Source: Acanthosepion esculentum
Taxonomy: Eukaryota; Mollusca; Cephalopoda; Sepiida; Sepiidae
Length of the DNA: 64,000 nucleotides
Assembly: GCA_964036315.1 (NCBI GenBank)
Contig: OZ038492.1
Coordinates: forward strand, 37,469,618-37,533,617
Direction: 5' to 3'
Shown here: in pieces, positions 33,106-43,786 of the stretch
How the letters are laid out: each line of letters opens with the position of its first letter
Position numbering within the stretch: the first letter of the stretch is position 1
Made by a program: the position numbers and the translations under genes
Notes under the pieces: model-generated
Told to the model about the DNA's origin: nothing
What the model saw: the letters and a program-made list of their open reading frames with translations, nothing else
Databases searched by the model: none

Positions 33106-33512
33106 CAAAAAAGAAAATTCGGCCTTGACCTACGCTTAGAAAATCCTCATACATTAAAAGGGTGGCATGGAAATATCAACAGGACATATCAATGGCATGT
33201 CATATCGTGGGGAGGCAACGAGTTACTCATAGGACAAGCTCATGTGAAGGGATGGCGAACTCTGGAGTGGCAGAATCCTGAGCAAAAATGAGAAAAAATA
33301 TGCTAAGGGCCACAATGGAAAGCCCTTTTAGAGAGACATGATCGCTTATCGCCTGATAGAATGCGGAACGTCAATCGGAAAAAAATGTGAAATCAAATCA
33401 GATGGGTCATTGGAACGGCATATCACACTTTCCATAACATAAGCAAGAAAATTATCAGAGGAAAACTAGATTGCTGAATTGCTATGTAATATCACACTTC
33501 CTATATGACAGG
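33106..33512 (+). mobile_element. possible LINE-B-like fragment
   Basis: Near the right end, LNCYVISHFLYDRG resembles the LNCYVISILLYGSE motif of LINE-B. The rest (for example MEISTGHINGMSYRGEATS) was not recognised. It lies between two SINE-C heads. Confidence 0.35.
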
Positions 33513-33600
33513 GGCACCTCGATGCGGTATAATGCTTAGTAAGATAAACCAATTACAACTGAATAGTCAGGTTGATTCCCACCGGTTGCCTATTACTCTA
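33513..33600 (+). mobile_element. SINE-C head (tRNA-like), copy 2
   Basis: GATGCGGTATAATGCTTAGT and GTCAGGTTGATTCCCACCGG repeat the A- and B-box arrangement of copy 1 with substitutions; both are followed by AGGCCTTG- or GGCCTTGAC-like words. Confidence 0.55.
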
Positions 33601-33639
33601 GGCCTTGCGTAACATCTAGCTACATTGCTGTATGACAGT

Positions 33640-33945
33640 GAACAGTGGTCAATTTCCTGACAGACGAAAAAAACGTCTTCAAGAAACAGAACTGTCGTCC
33701 TGCAGAAGGATGTTGAGTATACCCTGGACAGAACATGTAAGCAGCGAGTAAGTCTTAGGGATACAATCAGGATACTTATAGTTAAAATCGGAAATAGTTG
33801 AGACCCCTTGAACACATAATCAGGAAAGTAGTTTTTGATAATTTGACACCCACAGAATTTATTGTGGGACGGTGCGAAAGAAAGGTTAACCTAGCTAACA
33901 AGCTTGTACAAGTGGGTGACAGAACAGATAGTGGGAGGTTTGATT
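33640..33945 (+). mobile_element. LINE-B C-terminal fragment
   Basis: The plus strand gives RRLQETELSSCRRMLSIPWT and EHVSSE, then after frameshifts KVVFDNLTPTEFIVGRCERK followed by LANKLVQVGD. These match the RRMLRIPWTEHVSNE and ENLTLTGxIEGxRxRGRQ...LCKWV segments of LINE-B. Confidence 0.7.
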
Positions 33946-34225
33946 AATTGATTTGTTTGGGTTTTTTTACGACTTATCAACCCTTTATAAGTTATTTAAT
34001 GCCAAAGTATATCTTAGATGTTAGTTTGTTTTCTTTTTGTGATTGAATATTGCATTAATATTTTTTGAGAATAACAACTATTTTTCCATATTTAATATAT
34101 AGCTGTGGGGGGTTCCTGCTTTTCCCGTGATTATTTGCATGTAAGTGAATGTAACGAATTCGTCTGGGGTTCGAACTCAGTTTTTTTTGTGTTCTCAATC
34201 CAAGTTACTATCCTGTACATCAACC
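33946..34225 (-). mobile_element. decayed SINE of the A/B type
   Basis: On the minus strand, a GTAGTGTACAGGATAGTAA-type head region, GAGTTCGAACCCCAG-like B-box (GAACTGAGTTCGAACCCC) and CGTTACATTCACTTACATGC are recognisable. The tail is replaced by AT-rich sequence resembling that behind SINE-B. Confidence 0.5.
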
Positions 34226-34274
34226 GCACATCCAGGTATTTGGAGTGATAGTAAGCAGACAGATATTTGTAAGA

Positions 34275-34345
34275 ACTACAAAGGATCGGAAGTTGTTGTA
34301 AGCTATGATTAATCACGCCCAGAAAGGACACAAGGGAGAAGAAGC
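34275..34345 (+). mobile_element. LINE-B 3' tail fragment
   Basis: GGATCGGAAGTTGTTGTAAG, CTATGATTAATCACGCCC and AGAAAGGACACAAGGGAGAA, then GAAG, match the family end including the GAAGAAG-like tail. Confidence 0.6.
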
Positions 34346-34519
34346 AGTGTAGGCTTATTTTCACTGTAAGCCTGTACTCTATGTATGTGAACGTCCGTAT
34401 GTATGTGAACTCAAAATACTGATTAAAATTTGTTTCAAAATATAAAGTATGTAAATTCAGTGCGTATTATAAAAGAGAGATATTTTCTCGAATATTTGTT
34501 AACCCCAAATTATGAGCAT

Positions 34520-34740
34520 CTATAACAGTGAATGCTTGTAAATCTCATGACCGACGAGAGAAGAGACGTAGAGAAGAGTGCTGAGAATATCATGAACTGA
34601 ACATGTGAGCAACGACGATGTGTTAGAGACAAGTAAAACTAAAACGATACCCATACTTAACACCAGACTGAGAGCTGAAATTTCCAGGGTAGGTATTGAG
34701 GAAAGAGGGCTTGGAAAGTTTGCCACTCTGATATAGTACA
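34520..34740 (+). mobile_element. LINE-B fragment upstream of LINE-A tails
   Basis: Plus-strand words GAGTGCTGAGAATATCATGA, ACTGAACATGTGAGCAACG and AGCTGAAATTTCCAGG, then GAGGGCTTGGAAAGTTTGCC, correspond to the MLRI..TEHVSNE and KLKFxG/RGLGKF segments. It stops where a LINE-A tail begins. Confidence 0.6.
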
Positions 34741-35425
34741 TAGACTTTACGAATTTAAGTGACGTACTAGATTGGCGGTAAGGTCTCATCAATTCACAGT
34801 TGAAGTTACTAAATGTAACCGTAAGTTCTCTGTTAACAGTTCCTTCTCTTGCACTTCTCGCTTGTGGAAATCTCTTCCGGCTTATTTCTTCCCAGTCAAC
34901 TTTCATCTTCAAAAATTTAAATGCAATGTCAATTGTTGTCTTCTGTCTTCTTAATTATTATTCTTTTATTGTCCTCAATCATCAATAGTAATATCTTTCT
35001 TATATTCTCTAACACTCAGTATCCCATTGTGTCCTGGTGGCTTTATTGCCTTGTTTGCGGTGAAATGATTTATAAGATATAGCTAGATCTAACCGTAAAT
35101 TCTATTCGAATAGTTCTTGATTCGCATTTCTCGCCACTGGAATTCTCTTACGGTTTCTAGAATAATATCAAAATCATTTACTTAAAAGAAAACCTACAAG
35201 CATAAAATATATTTAAATAATTGTCAGACTTAATCCATTTCGTAATATGTCGATACGATATTCAAATGCAGCGTCAATCGCCATTTTCTGTCTACCTGAA
35301 TGCTGTTCTTTTATTGTCCCTTCTCCTCACTAAAGGATTCTTGTTCTCTCTCACTCTCAGTAACCACCGGTTTCTTAGTGTCATTATTGTTTTGCTAATG
35401 CTGAAATGATTTATAAAAAAAAAAG
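34740..35425 (+). mobile_element. two LINE-A tails in tandem (paralogue of 29.3-29.96 kb)
   Basis: The first tail (34740-35060) reads QFTVEVTKCNRKFSVNSSF, SCTSRLWKSLPAYFFPVNF and FKCNVN and ends GGTGAAATGATTTATAAG. The second (35080-35425) repeats CTAACCGTAAATTCTATTCG and CTCGCCACTGGAATTCTC. About 75 bp are inserted in the second tail at 35160-35235 compared with the 29.7-kb copy. Confidence 0.75.
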
Positions 35426-35789
35426 ACTGTAAATCTAAATACTTAGTAAACACATCATAAAGTATGACGGGTGTAAGCTCGTAGATTTAGACAGAATTTA
35501 ATATAATATCAAGAGTTGTAAATATAATTTATTAAATACTACTCTACAGGAGTTTACATTCATTCGTACTAAGATTGCCACATGGCTTCGATAGAAACAG
35601 CACCATGTGTAACTAAAAAAATACTGTTAATTTTAAAATTTTCCCATGGTGATTTTTCTGTCATTCCTTTAGATCTCGTGGCTGTAGGACGCTCAGTATC
35701 ATTGGGCCACGAACTATCCTAAATGAAACTTATATTGAAGTCAAGATGGTCAGAGGCAAGCAGAGCAGAACGTACCTAACAAACTTGTA

Positions 35790-36155
35790 TAGGGTGACCC
35801 AAAAAACGGGAACTTTTTAACAATCCAATAAAACCAAGAATGATGGAAGAAAAATATTTAATTCATAGTAATTGAAACCTTAACACATGCCATTTAAGAA
35901 ACAATGATGGAATTTTCATTTTTGAAAAATTACGTCCTGTAGATGACGTCCTCCTGTACGAATGCATTCTTGAAATCTGCTGTTGAGATTCCTCATTGAC
36001 TGCTGCAACATCTCAGCTGGGATACTGTGAATTTCATTCTCGTTACTAAAATGGCGAAATGTTTACTTGCTCAAGTTCACTGTCTCGCAGTGTTGCCATT
36101 TGCTCATGTCTGGATATACGCACTTCAAAAGTTCCCGTTTTTTTGGGTCACCGTG
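35790..36155. mobile_element. 366-bp MITE derived from a Tc1/mariner-like element
   Basis: Inverted ends of about 30 bp: GGGTGACCCAAAAAACGGG then AACTTTTTAA on the left and the complement of GGTGACCCAAAAAAACGGG then AACTTTTGAA on the right. TA dinucleotides flank both ends (35788-35789 and 36156-36157). Inside, the minus strand still encodes SIPAEMLQQSMRNLNSRFQE and CIRTGGRHLQDV, which resembles the C-terminal tail of a transposase of this superfamily. It is therefore a deletion derivative that kept its ends. Confidence 0.85.
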
Positions 36156-36204
36156 TATTAATGGTTGGTAGTATAACGTTTAGGATATATAGCAAAATTT
36201 ACAC

Positions 36205-36295
36205 ACTTTACTAAGGACTACAAAGGAAATGAATTTGTGGAGAGACATGATTACTCACGACTTTAAAGAACACTGCACATAAAAAAGAGGTATTT
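36205..36295 (+). mobile_element. LINE-B 3' tail fragment
   Basis: ACTACAAAGGAAATGAATTT, GTGGAGAGACATGATTACTC and ACGACTTTAAAGAACACTG, then CACATAA, match the LINE-B end. Confidence 0.6.
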
Positions 36296-36889
36296 TATAT
36301 GTGTTTGTGTTTAAGTCTAAATAATGACAGTATTTGCGAATGTCTTTTACGGCATTGGTGTAATAGCTTCACAAACAATTTTAGATGTACGCCTCAACCA
36401 AGAAATATATAAATGACTATTTGGGGGGGTGGGTGAATGAATTTGAATGATCTTTATATTTATCTTCTGTCCAGCCAACACGGACTAATTTTATTGATAT
36501 GCGCATAAATTTCCATTTCGGAATATTTTGCGGAGGTTAAATAGCTAAAATGTCAAGTCTTGTCTATTTGCACATCGAAAGTTGGAAATATCAAATAGTT
36601 CTAAGATGTATCATACAACGGACAAAATATCCACACACCTCTTACCCACACGCAAACATACATGCAAAGAAAAACGGACACATTTTAGCTTAATATATTA
36701 TAAATATTATTTTCTCTATTTGTCATAGTACTGGTGCATATATCTGACTAGTGAATATGAAAAATAGACAAAGTAATATTAGCATAGACAAATTTTAGCA
36801 GACAATATTGAATAAGGTGTCTTTCTACATAGGGGGTTGCGTATATTGAAGTATGTTTAAAGTAAACACACGCGCACACACTTTTTTTT

Positions 36890-37790
36890 TCTTTATCTGC
36901 CGTGTTCTCTCAGAACGTAGAAGTTCATATCACTCCACAACTTCCTGTCTGTTGTAGCTCTTAATAAACTTTGTTCTGCCAGCTATTTACTCAAGCTAAC
37001 CAAGTATGTTATGCATTTTAATCTGCCCCTCATTTGCTTTCTCTGTCTCGTGAGTATCCAGATTTTCCACGCAGTCCTTCCTCACCATGTGCCCAAGAAA
37101 CCTTAACTGTCTCTTTCTGATGGTAATTATTAGTTACCTATACGTTTTCCAGTCTCTCCAAAATTCCGGCTTTCTCACATGTTCGGTCCACGGTATCCTT
37201 ATCATCCTTCTGTAGGAAATGTTTTATATTGCTCCAAATCTCTGAGCTGATCATCCAGTATTTACTGGCATACAAGAGGACAGATATCGTGTAAGAGTTT
37301 AGTACGCAATTCCTTTGTTTTGAGCGAATATTTTCTATTTCTTTGTACCTTGATTAGGTTTTGATATGCTTCCGTTGGCTATCGTAATACGCCTTCGGAT
37401 TTCAGTGTCACAACTTCCGTCCTCTTTTAAAACTCTTCCGAGATACTTAAATTTCCGCTTTTGGTATCTCCGATTTGCACTTTGGGTTCATCCTTTAGAT
37501 AACAACCACGAAACTGTCTTCTTGCAGTTTATGTTTAATCTTTTCTTCCCGATTTCCTTCACTATTTTTGTCGGATTGTTTGTAGCGTTCTTTCTGTGTC
37601 TACTATCAACACTGCGTCATCTGCATAACTTATGCTGTTAAGATTGTGGCCGTCGATTATAAACCCTGGTAGAATCTCAGAATCGTCTCGCTGTATAGGT
37701 TGATTAATTCCGGTTAAAAGAGACATGCTTGTCTTACACTCCTTTCTATTGTTATATATCTGCTGAACTCATTTTCTCTCCGTATGCAGG
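36890..37790 (-). mobile_element. LINE-B: longest copy, RT palm to 3' end
   Basis: On the minus strand, an IERSVRQACL-like motif (RT domain 4 region) precedes SISYADDAVLIVDTE with an intact YADD box (about 37616-37627), then a QNLIKVQRNRKYSLKT segment, WTEHVRK-like and KxLRFLGHxVRKxLEN-like blocks, LVSLSKWLAEQ and the 3' end. It covers palm, thumb and C-terminus with several frameshifts and stops. The reverse transcriptase of such elements primes cDNA synthesis from nicked target DNA; this copy cannot make a full protein. Confidence 0.75.
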
Positions 37791-38153
37791 CAGTTTTATG
37801 GAAGTATAGGTTACGTCACCTAGAGTGAGTTGAAAGGGATTCCATCAAATATGAGAACGCTGGATATTAAAAACCAGTTACGTAACTACACGCAAAACAA
37901 TCGTTGAAAACGTATGGAATAACATTCAATAGACTGCGGGAGTTAATATAAATTTTTGTTCAAATATACCGATAAAAAAAAGTAGCATATTCGTAAATTT
38001 GAAGGATTTAATAAAATTTGTTCAATATATGTATATATAAAGACATATGTTTATACGTTCTTTTTATGCATACAAATATTTAAGTAAATGCTCTGCTTAT
38101 AATAAACAGTATTAACGACCTGAATGTTCGAGAAACTTTCATAGAAAATATAC

Positions 38154-38237
38154 GCCCTCCGACAGGAATCGAACCTGTATCCTATACGGAACGGTCATAT
38201 AGCCTGACGTGCTTTACCGATTGACCCACAGAGGAGC
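38154..38237 (-). tRNA. tRNA-like sequence with long variable arm (pseudogene or SINE head)
   Basis: The minus strand folds as a class II tRNA of 84 nt. The acceptor GCTCCTC pairs with GGAGGGC except for one mismatch. A D-arm/A-box GTGGGTCAATCGGTAAAGCA follows. The anticodon stem is GTCA/TGAC with loop GGCTATA. A variable arm TCC-GTATA-GGA comes next, then a perfect T-arm ACAGG-TTCGATT-CCTGT. A long variable arm suggests Leu or Ser descent, but the loop triplet CTA fits neither as it stands. A 12-bp word CGTTCTTTTTAT occurs at 38056 and again at 38237, so the tRNA-like piece may have been inserted into a dispersed AT-rich repeat. Confidence 0.6.
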
Positions 38238-38439
38238 GTTCTTTTTATAGATACATATAAAAAATACTTCAAATAAACATAAAAAATGACTTAAAAGAAT
38301 TGACGGACTTTGTCCATTTCATAATGTTTGACGTCATTTGTTTAAATTTGTATACGTCTCGAGCAGATATGAATATACGTGAAAGAATCATGGAGAATCG
38401 TAGGTTAAAAACAGTAAAATCGACCTTGCTAACTGAAAG

Positions 38440-39200
38440 GAACAAATAAAATTAAACACAAACGAAATTGATATCATTAAACACTCCCGTAAACCACTAC
38501 TATTCCACAATGAAAACGCATGGATAAAGAAAGAAGGGATCTTTAACACTACAATTGGAAGCTTTAAGACCGCTAAGACCTGCGAAATCATAGGTATATA
38601 TTTACTACATGAATTAAGCGAAATAATAGATAAAAATGATATAGGACTCTACAGGGACGACGGTCTCATAAGCTTAAGAAACTACCCCCCCACCAAAAAA
38701 AAAAACACAGACAAAACTAGAAGACAATGGTAAGGATTTTTAAAAATAACGTATTTGATATAAATATAAAAACTAACCTAAACAAAGTAGATCTTCTAGA
38801 TGTTACATTCATCCTAAGAAAAGACATATATAAACCATGTAGAAAACCCAATGATAAACCACTATACATACATACATCCTACAACCACCCGTCTTCGATA
38901 ATCATACTGATACCAAAATCGATTAACCGCAGGATTTCCGACAATTCTTACAATAAAACCATATTTAACGAAGCTAAGAAATACTACAAAACAGCCCTAA
39001 AAGATAGTGGTTTCCAGGCAACACCCAAATACTCACCACAGAGCACAAGAAAGGCCGAAAGGAAGAGAAATATCATATGGTTCAACCCACTTTACAGCAA
39101 AAACGTAAAAACAAACGTAGGTAAAATATTCTTCAAACTCTTACACAATCACTCCCGGAATCAAGCACTCTACACAAAATATTCAATAAAAACACTGTAA
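38440..39200 (+). pseudogene. Penelope-like reverse transcriptase, C-terminal part
   Basis: The first part reads LLHELSEIIDKNDIGLYRDD then GLISLRN, where YRDD is the RT catalytic motif C of this Penelope group. After a frameshift a 157-codon open frame (38727-39200) gives LNKVDLLDVTFILRKDIYKP, CRKPNDKPLYIHTSYNHPSS, INRRISDNSYNKTIFNEAKK and IIWFNPLYSKNVKTNVGKIF, the conserved thumb and linker before the GIY-YIG endonuclease. The frame ends at KTL with a TAA and no endonuclease follows. The good preservation of codons points to a fairly young insertion. Confidence 0.85.
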
Positions 39201-39624
39201 GAAACAACTACAGAGAGATAGAGAGAGAGAGCTGTGGGTTTGATTGAATAGTAACTCCTTATTTTATGTATAAGTGACCAGCCAAGATTTCTAACTTAAC
39301 ACCCTGTGATGGTTTTCTTTGGCGTTCGTTAAAGTAGCAAATCTAGTATATGAAACCAAGATTTTGGAAGAATATGAAAGGAGAACTTAGGAATTTATGT
39401 CTTCCATACCACAACAGTTTCTGGTGAAATCAATTTACGTGATTCCTGGGCGGCTCGAGAAGCTGGTAGCGAAATCCACTGGCCATATCGAGTTTTAAAT
39501 AAAATCTCATATTAAACGGTTTAGTCTCATTTCCATTTCTTGCAAAAGAAACTGTAGTTAATAAATAATTTATAAATATTATAAAATTATAAATTATCAA
39601 ACACCCTGTATGTATTTATGTATG

Positions 39625-39629
<5 letters not shown>

Positions 39630-39682
<53 letters not shown>
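39630..39682. repeat. (TA)n microsatellite next to (TATG)n
   Basis: Pure TA run passing into TATG repeats at the left edge of the Tc1-like element. Confidence 0.97.
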
Positions 39683-39693
<11 letters not shown>

Positions 39694-40100
39694 GTATTAG
39701 TGGGGGAAACAAATATAAAAAAATGTTTATTGTATTTCCAACTAATGAATAAACATACTTTTCCAATAATTAACTGTACACATAAGTATAACAAATAAAT
39801 GTGCATAGAAAACATAAAATTTTGACTTAATAGAAATAAATCCATTTATCCATATTAATCCATTCGTACAATACAAAAAATAATACATGAACTTCATTTA
39901 ATACTTTGTAGAATAGCCATTATTTATTTCTACAGCAAGCAACAACATCTTGCAGTGTTCAATTAATGATTTGTAAATTTTAGTTGGTATTTTGTTCCAT
40001 TCTTCTTTGCATATGGTCTTCAGATCCGGGATGTTTAGTTGGAGCGCTCGATTAGATTTTGTTTTTAAAATAACGCCAGAGATTCTCGATTGGGTTTAAA

Positions 40101-40148
40101 TCTGGGGGCTGACATGGCCATTTCAGAATGGCCATGTCAGTCCCCAGA
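40101..40148. repeat. 21-bp-arm hairpin abutting (TA)n
   Basis: The left arm TCTGGGGGCTGACATGGCC then AT pairs with ATGGCCATGTCAGTCCCC then AGA, 20 of 21 positions, around the loop TTCAGA. The left arm belongs to the transposase gene, so the right arm is an inverted duplication of it. Confidence 0.95.
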
Positions 40149-40152
40149 TATA

Positions 40153-40235
<83 letters not shown>
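40147..40235. repeat. (TA)n microsatellite
   Basis: TA run with two single-base interruptions, starting at the edge of the hairpin. Confidence 0.98.
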
Positions 40236-40984
40236 CGATAATCGAGTTTGGCAATGTTTTGTTCTTATGAGTCGATTTTAGAATCGATACATTATAATCT
40301 ACACTGAAAGACCTAATCGTAATAAATTGAATATTCAGCTTGCTTGAGCTTGTCATCTAACTGTTACCAAGAGCTTAACAATCAGTTCTTTTGCGAATTT
40401 CTCAGTTTTTTCCTCTTGTCATGATGAGTAACTTCTTGCACGACTATCAATTACAAAATGTTCTGTTTGTATTTTTCGGCTAAAAATAACTACTGATAAC
40501 ATTATTGGAACATTCTAGAATATTCCACTTGAATAATCTAAAGTATTAAAGCCATTTAAAAGTTTTAAATTTTGAAATTTGCATGATTCCAATAATTTTT
40601 CACCCTTTAAAAAGTATAAATGAGATTTATTTCTATTAAATCAAAGATTTCATCTGATTTCTATGCATATTTAGTTACTATGCATATGTGTACAGGTAAT
40701 TTTATGAAAATTATGTTTATTCATTAGTTGGAAATGCAATAAATTAAAAAGTTGTATATATATATATAATGTTACGTTCTTTGGGGCTTAATACATCATT
40801 GCGCATAACAAAGTATTTCTCAGTTTCAAAGTATTTCTGGGTGAGCGGGCTAGTCATATAATGTGTCAAATTCGGTAGGACCGCTTTTTTGATGCTTATG
40901 AAATCTTAGGTGTCTGCCGATAAGTTAAAGATTATTGGAATATTGACTGCCCTATTAGAAAATTAAAAACAAAATTTAGATACT

Positions 40985-41086
<102 letters not shown>

Positions 41087-41169
41087 ATGTCGCTTGTAAA
41101 TTTTTGTGTTTCTTTTATAGCTTTGTTTTCATTTACTTTTTTATAGATTTTATCATCATTCCTTTTTCC

Positions 41170-41361
41170 TACCAATATATTGGAGAAATAAGTAGAAATT
41201 AAAAAACGCATTCATGAGCACAAATGAGACCTCACCAAAAACAACTTAACTAATGCTCTAGTCATACATAGAAATAAATTCAACCACGATTTTGATTTTA
41301 AAAATGGTACACTCATAAAGAAAAGAAAAGAAATCCTCGAGAGTGCTGCCATTGAATATTA

Positions 41362-41370
<9 letters not shown>
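41170..41370 (+). pseudogene. Penelope GIY-YIG endonuclease fragment
   Basis: [10 protein letters not shown] in one frame and KKRIHEHKxDLTKNNLTNAL then VIHRNKFNHDFDFKNG, KKRKEILESAAIEYY in the next match the YIG-half and the following helices of the GIY-YIG nuclease at the end of Penelope polyproteins. It is cut on its 3' side by a (TA)n tract and lacks the GIY half. It may be the missing downstream part of the Penelope copy at 38.4-39.2 kb, separated by the Tc1 element, or a different copy. Confidence 0.75.

Positions 41371-41416
<46 letters not shown>
41365..41416. repeat. (TA)n microsatellite
   Basis: Pure TA run directly after the Penelope endonuclease fragment. Confidence 0.98.
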
Positions 41417-41418
<2 letters not shown>

Positions 41419-41539
41419 GTGTAGTTTTCAAGTACATAGTTGCTATTATTTTTAACAATTGTCTCTCTTTAGTCTACTAGTGTGTAGATGCCATTTTCCC
41501 AGAAGAATGTTGCGAACCATTTTTCGACTAACTGTACTG

Positions 41540-42050
41540 AATCAATTATTTATTTATTTAATTATTTCTGTAGAGATGGGGGCAAATGAAAATTCGATGG
41601 AGTCAAGACATGCGAATACACTGGGTACTGGAATATTTCCCATTTCATCTCTTTAATCTTTTGCAAGGCCTTTTTTGCAACGTGTCGTTTCTCGTTGTCA
41701 TGGTGGAAAATGACACTTTTTCGATCTCTTCAAATGCCTAAAGGCAGATTTGATATCGATATTCAAACTCTGAACAAACTTTTCCTTCGAAATCTTAAGT
41801 TTATTCTCCCCGATAACAACCAGAACCTCTCACATCGACTGCTGGGTATATGGTTGAACGTTTAGGTTAAAATAACCCCGACCGAATATGCCAAACCCAA
41901 TTTCGACCGTCCGAAGCGCTGAGGCACTATCCAAATAAAGCTTCTGAATGTTTTATATCGCTTACTCTTTTTCGAAATTCATAGAGCCTTATATGGTGAA
42001 AGTGTAACTTTTCATCGACAACTTTTATGGCATTCATTTGTGAACGTCAA
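41540..42050 (-). pseudogene. mariner-like transposase with internal deletion (second copy)
   Basis: The minus strand reads KLHFHHIRLYEFRKRVSD, an EALFG...LSASDGRN region, an HTH-end RHLKRSKK trace, and then HHDNEKRHVAKKALQKIKEM, the second catalytic Asp region. The first-Asp region between them is missing, as in the copy at 19.6 kb, although the junctions are not identical. Stops are frequent. Confidence 0.6.
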
Positions 42051-42399
42051 CATTCAACAAAGTTTGACTCGTAACTGAACGATAAATGGGTTCCGTGTAG
42101 AAAACACCAAAAATCCCAACCAAAGCAAACGCTGGTGTCAAGTTGCGTTCATCGTCTGTTAACAATGAAAATCGAACACGGGCTTTGGCAATGAGTTTAT
42201 ATTAAAGCACAAAAGGAAAATATCGTGTGCTTGTTCACCGAGAAACCTTTAGGCAGCTCTATACTTGACATGATTTATTAAGATCTGAAAACCGTAACCG
42301 CTGTTTATTTGTTTACACGTTTTGGGTCATTTAATGCCGACATTTAATTTTCTTGGAGAATTAGTAATCCCATTTACAAAAATGTATTGCTGGTAATCA

Positions 42400-43400
42400 T
42401 TTTTTCTTTTTTTTATTTACAAAAATATATATCAATTTGACATAATTCACATACATCAGTGTAAGAAAATCCCACAGCTTGAGGTTGGCCGCATTTGATA
42501 GCAGATTATAGGTAGATCGCAGAAGGAATGATAGTGTCAATAGCTCCATTGCAATCAGGGTATTCCATAATAGCTTCATTGGACTAAAATCACTGTAGTC
42601 GAAGCACATTTTTTGGACTGTGGTACAGCTGTTCGCTGCTCTTCCTCGAAATTGTTGATTTCTTCAATCGCCATGTCTCGTTTACCCTTTGGACACTGGA
42701 GAAAAACTGGTTGCTCGATTGATTTGTATCATCATCATAATCTCCTATTTCTCTGGATTTATTCTGTTTCTTGGGTGTCTTGTAGTGCCAAAGATTTGGT
42801 GCCAGTTTTGATATCTGGCCATAAGCTGCGGACGAACATATTGGCCGAGTCCCTCATCATCATGCGACGGCGTACCTACACTAATGAGGAAATGGGAAGT
42901 TGCAGGTTTCCAGTATTGGTATAGAGACCTACCGTGGAAAAGCAGGGGGAACTCCAAGCCACTTACGCTTGCTTCGTCTGCTGAATCTGAGTCATATCAT
43001 ACACCTGCAACAGCTAGAGTAGTCGGGGCAGCAAAACATGTTGCTATTACCCAGCATTCAGTTTGCCGGAAAGATGGGTCCATCTAGTGCCGCTTTCTGC
43101 GCCTCTTTACCTTGGTGCTTATCAGCCAGTGAAATTTCATACAGCAACCCGAGGCTCTTCACTGGCTTCTCTTTGACTGTCGTGATCAAGTCACCATCCC
43201 AATGCAGAATTGATTGTCCCTGACAGGGTCTCTGAGTAATGATAAGCTCTGGTTTTTCTTGGTCTTCATTCTCGCCCACGTGAAGAGCTTATGGTAGCGC
43301 TGCAGCAGTTCTTCAGCACCAACTCAAGGCGGGAGCAGAATGTTGATGTCATCCATGAAAGCTCTTGCAGGAGAAAGGACAATTTGCTCCTTAGTGATCG
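42400..43400 (-). pseudogene. LINE-D: RT palm to C-terminus
   Basis: The minus strand begins with RAFMDDINILLPP (catalytic FMDD, near 43350), then SILHWDGDLITTVKEKPVKS and LGLLYEISLADKHQGKEAQK, then QLPISSLV, KKCASTTV-like and ELLTLSFLLRSTYNLLSNAA then NLKLWDF. These follow the order of a distinct group of non-LTR retrotransposon polyproteins found in invertebrates, in which an EKPVKSLGR block and a TYDxLPxPxNLxLW block precede a zinc knuckle. Each block is in its own frame or interrupted, so the copy is dead. It differs from LINE-A, -B and -C. Confidence 0.65.
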
Positions 43401-43436
43401 CTTCCTTTATTGTGTCCGATGCACCCTGTATATAAA

Positions 43437-43615
43437 ACTATTCGAACTCATCTTTATAGTCATACCAAAGACGTTTCTGCCATTATTCCCCCGGCCTTCT
43501 TCAGATGATATACGTTGAAATTTAGACCCGAGCCCTTTATTTCGTCCACTGGTTTAGACTGAGTCTAGTTCCACGTGCCATGCCTTTTTTGAATATCTCG
43601 GTTTCAGTTATTTCT
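43437..43615 (-). repeat. Penelope-type terminal repeat (pLTR family 1)
   Basis: AAACTATTCGAACTCATC, AAGACGTTTCTGCCATTATT, CCCCCGGCCTTCTTCAGATG, ACCCGAGCCCTTTATTTCGT and TAGTTCCACGTGCCATGCC match the other copies. Confidence 0.65.
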
Positions 43616-43752
43616 TTTAGCATCTCAACATTCCAAGTTTTTGTTCACTTCTGCTCTGGTCCGGTTATATTGTGTATATGACTATATGACAATAAAGATG
43701 AGAACAACAATCCTATCAGTGTCATTAGTTACAATACCTCATCTCAGATGTC

Positions 43753-43784
<32 letters not shown>
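43753..43784. repeat. (TA)n microsatellite
   Basis: Short TA run with one CA interruption, at the left edge of the second terminal-repeat family. Confidence 0.95.
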
Positions 43785-43786
43785 GA

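Larger units (their letters stand above)
39684..40757 (-). mobile_element. Tc1-like element with centre replaced by hairpin and (TA)n
   Basis: Long inverted ends of ~140 bp are visible: TTTCCAACTAATGAATAAAC, GTACACATA, TGTGCATAGAAA and TTAATAGAAATAAAT at 39740-39845 recur inverted at 40620-40735. The minus strand encodes a transposase start (MTRGK-like, near 40426) on one side and [20 protein letters not shown] with the catalytic Glu plus the C-terminus on the other (39870-40140). Between them lie a perfect hairpin (40101-40148) and a (TA)n tract; most of the catalytic domain is gone. Confidence 0.75.

Noticed and set aside
39360..39510. Open 45-codon stretch (SWAAREAGSEIHWPYRVLN) resembling a transposase scrap
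   Set aside because: Similarity too short and weak to name a family.
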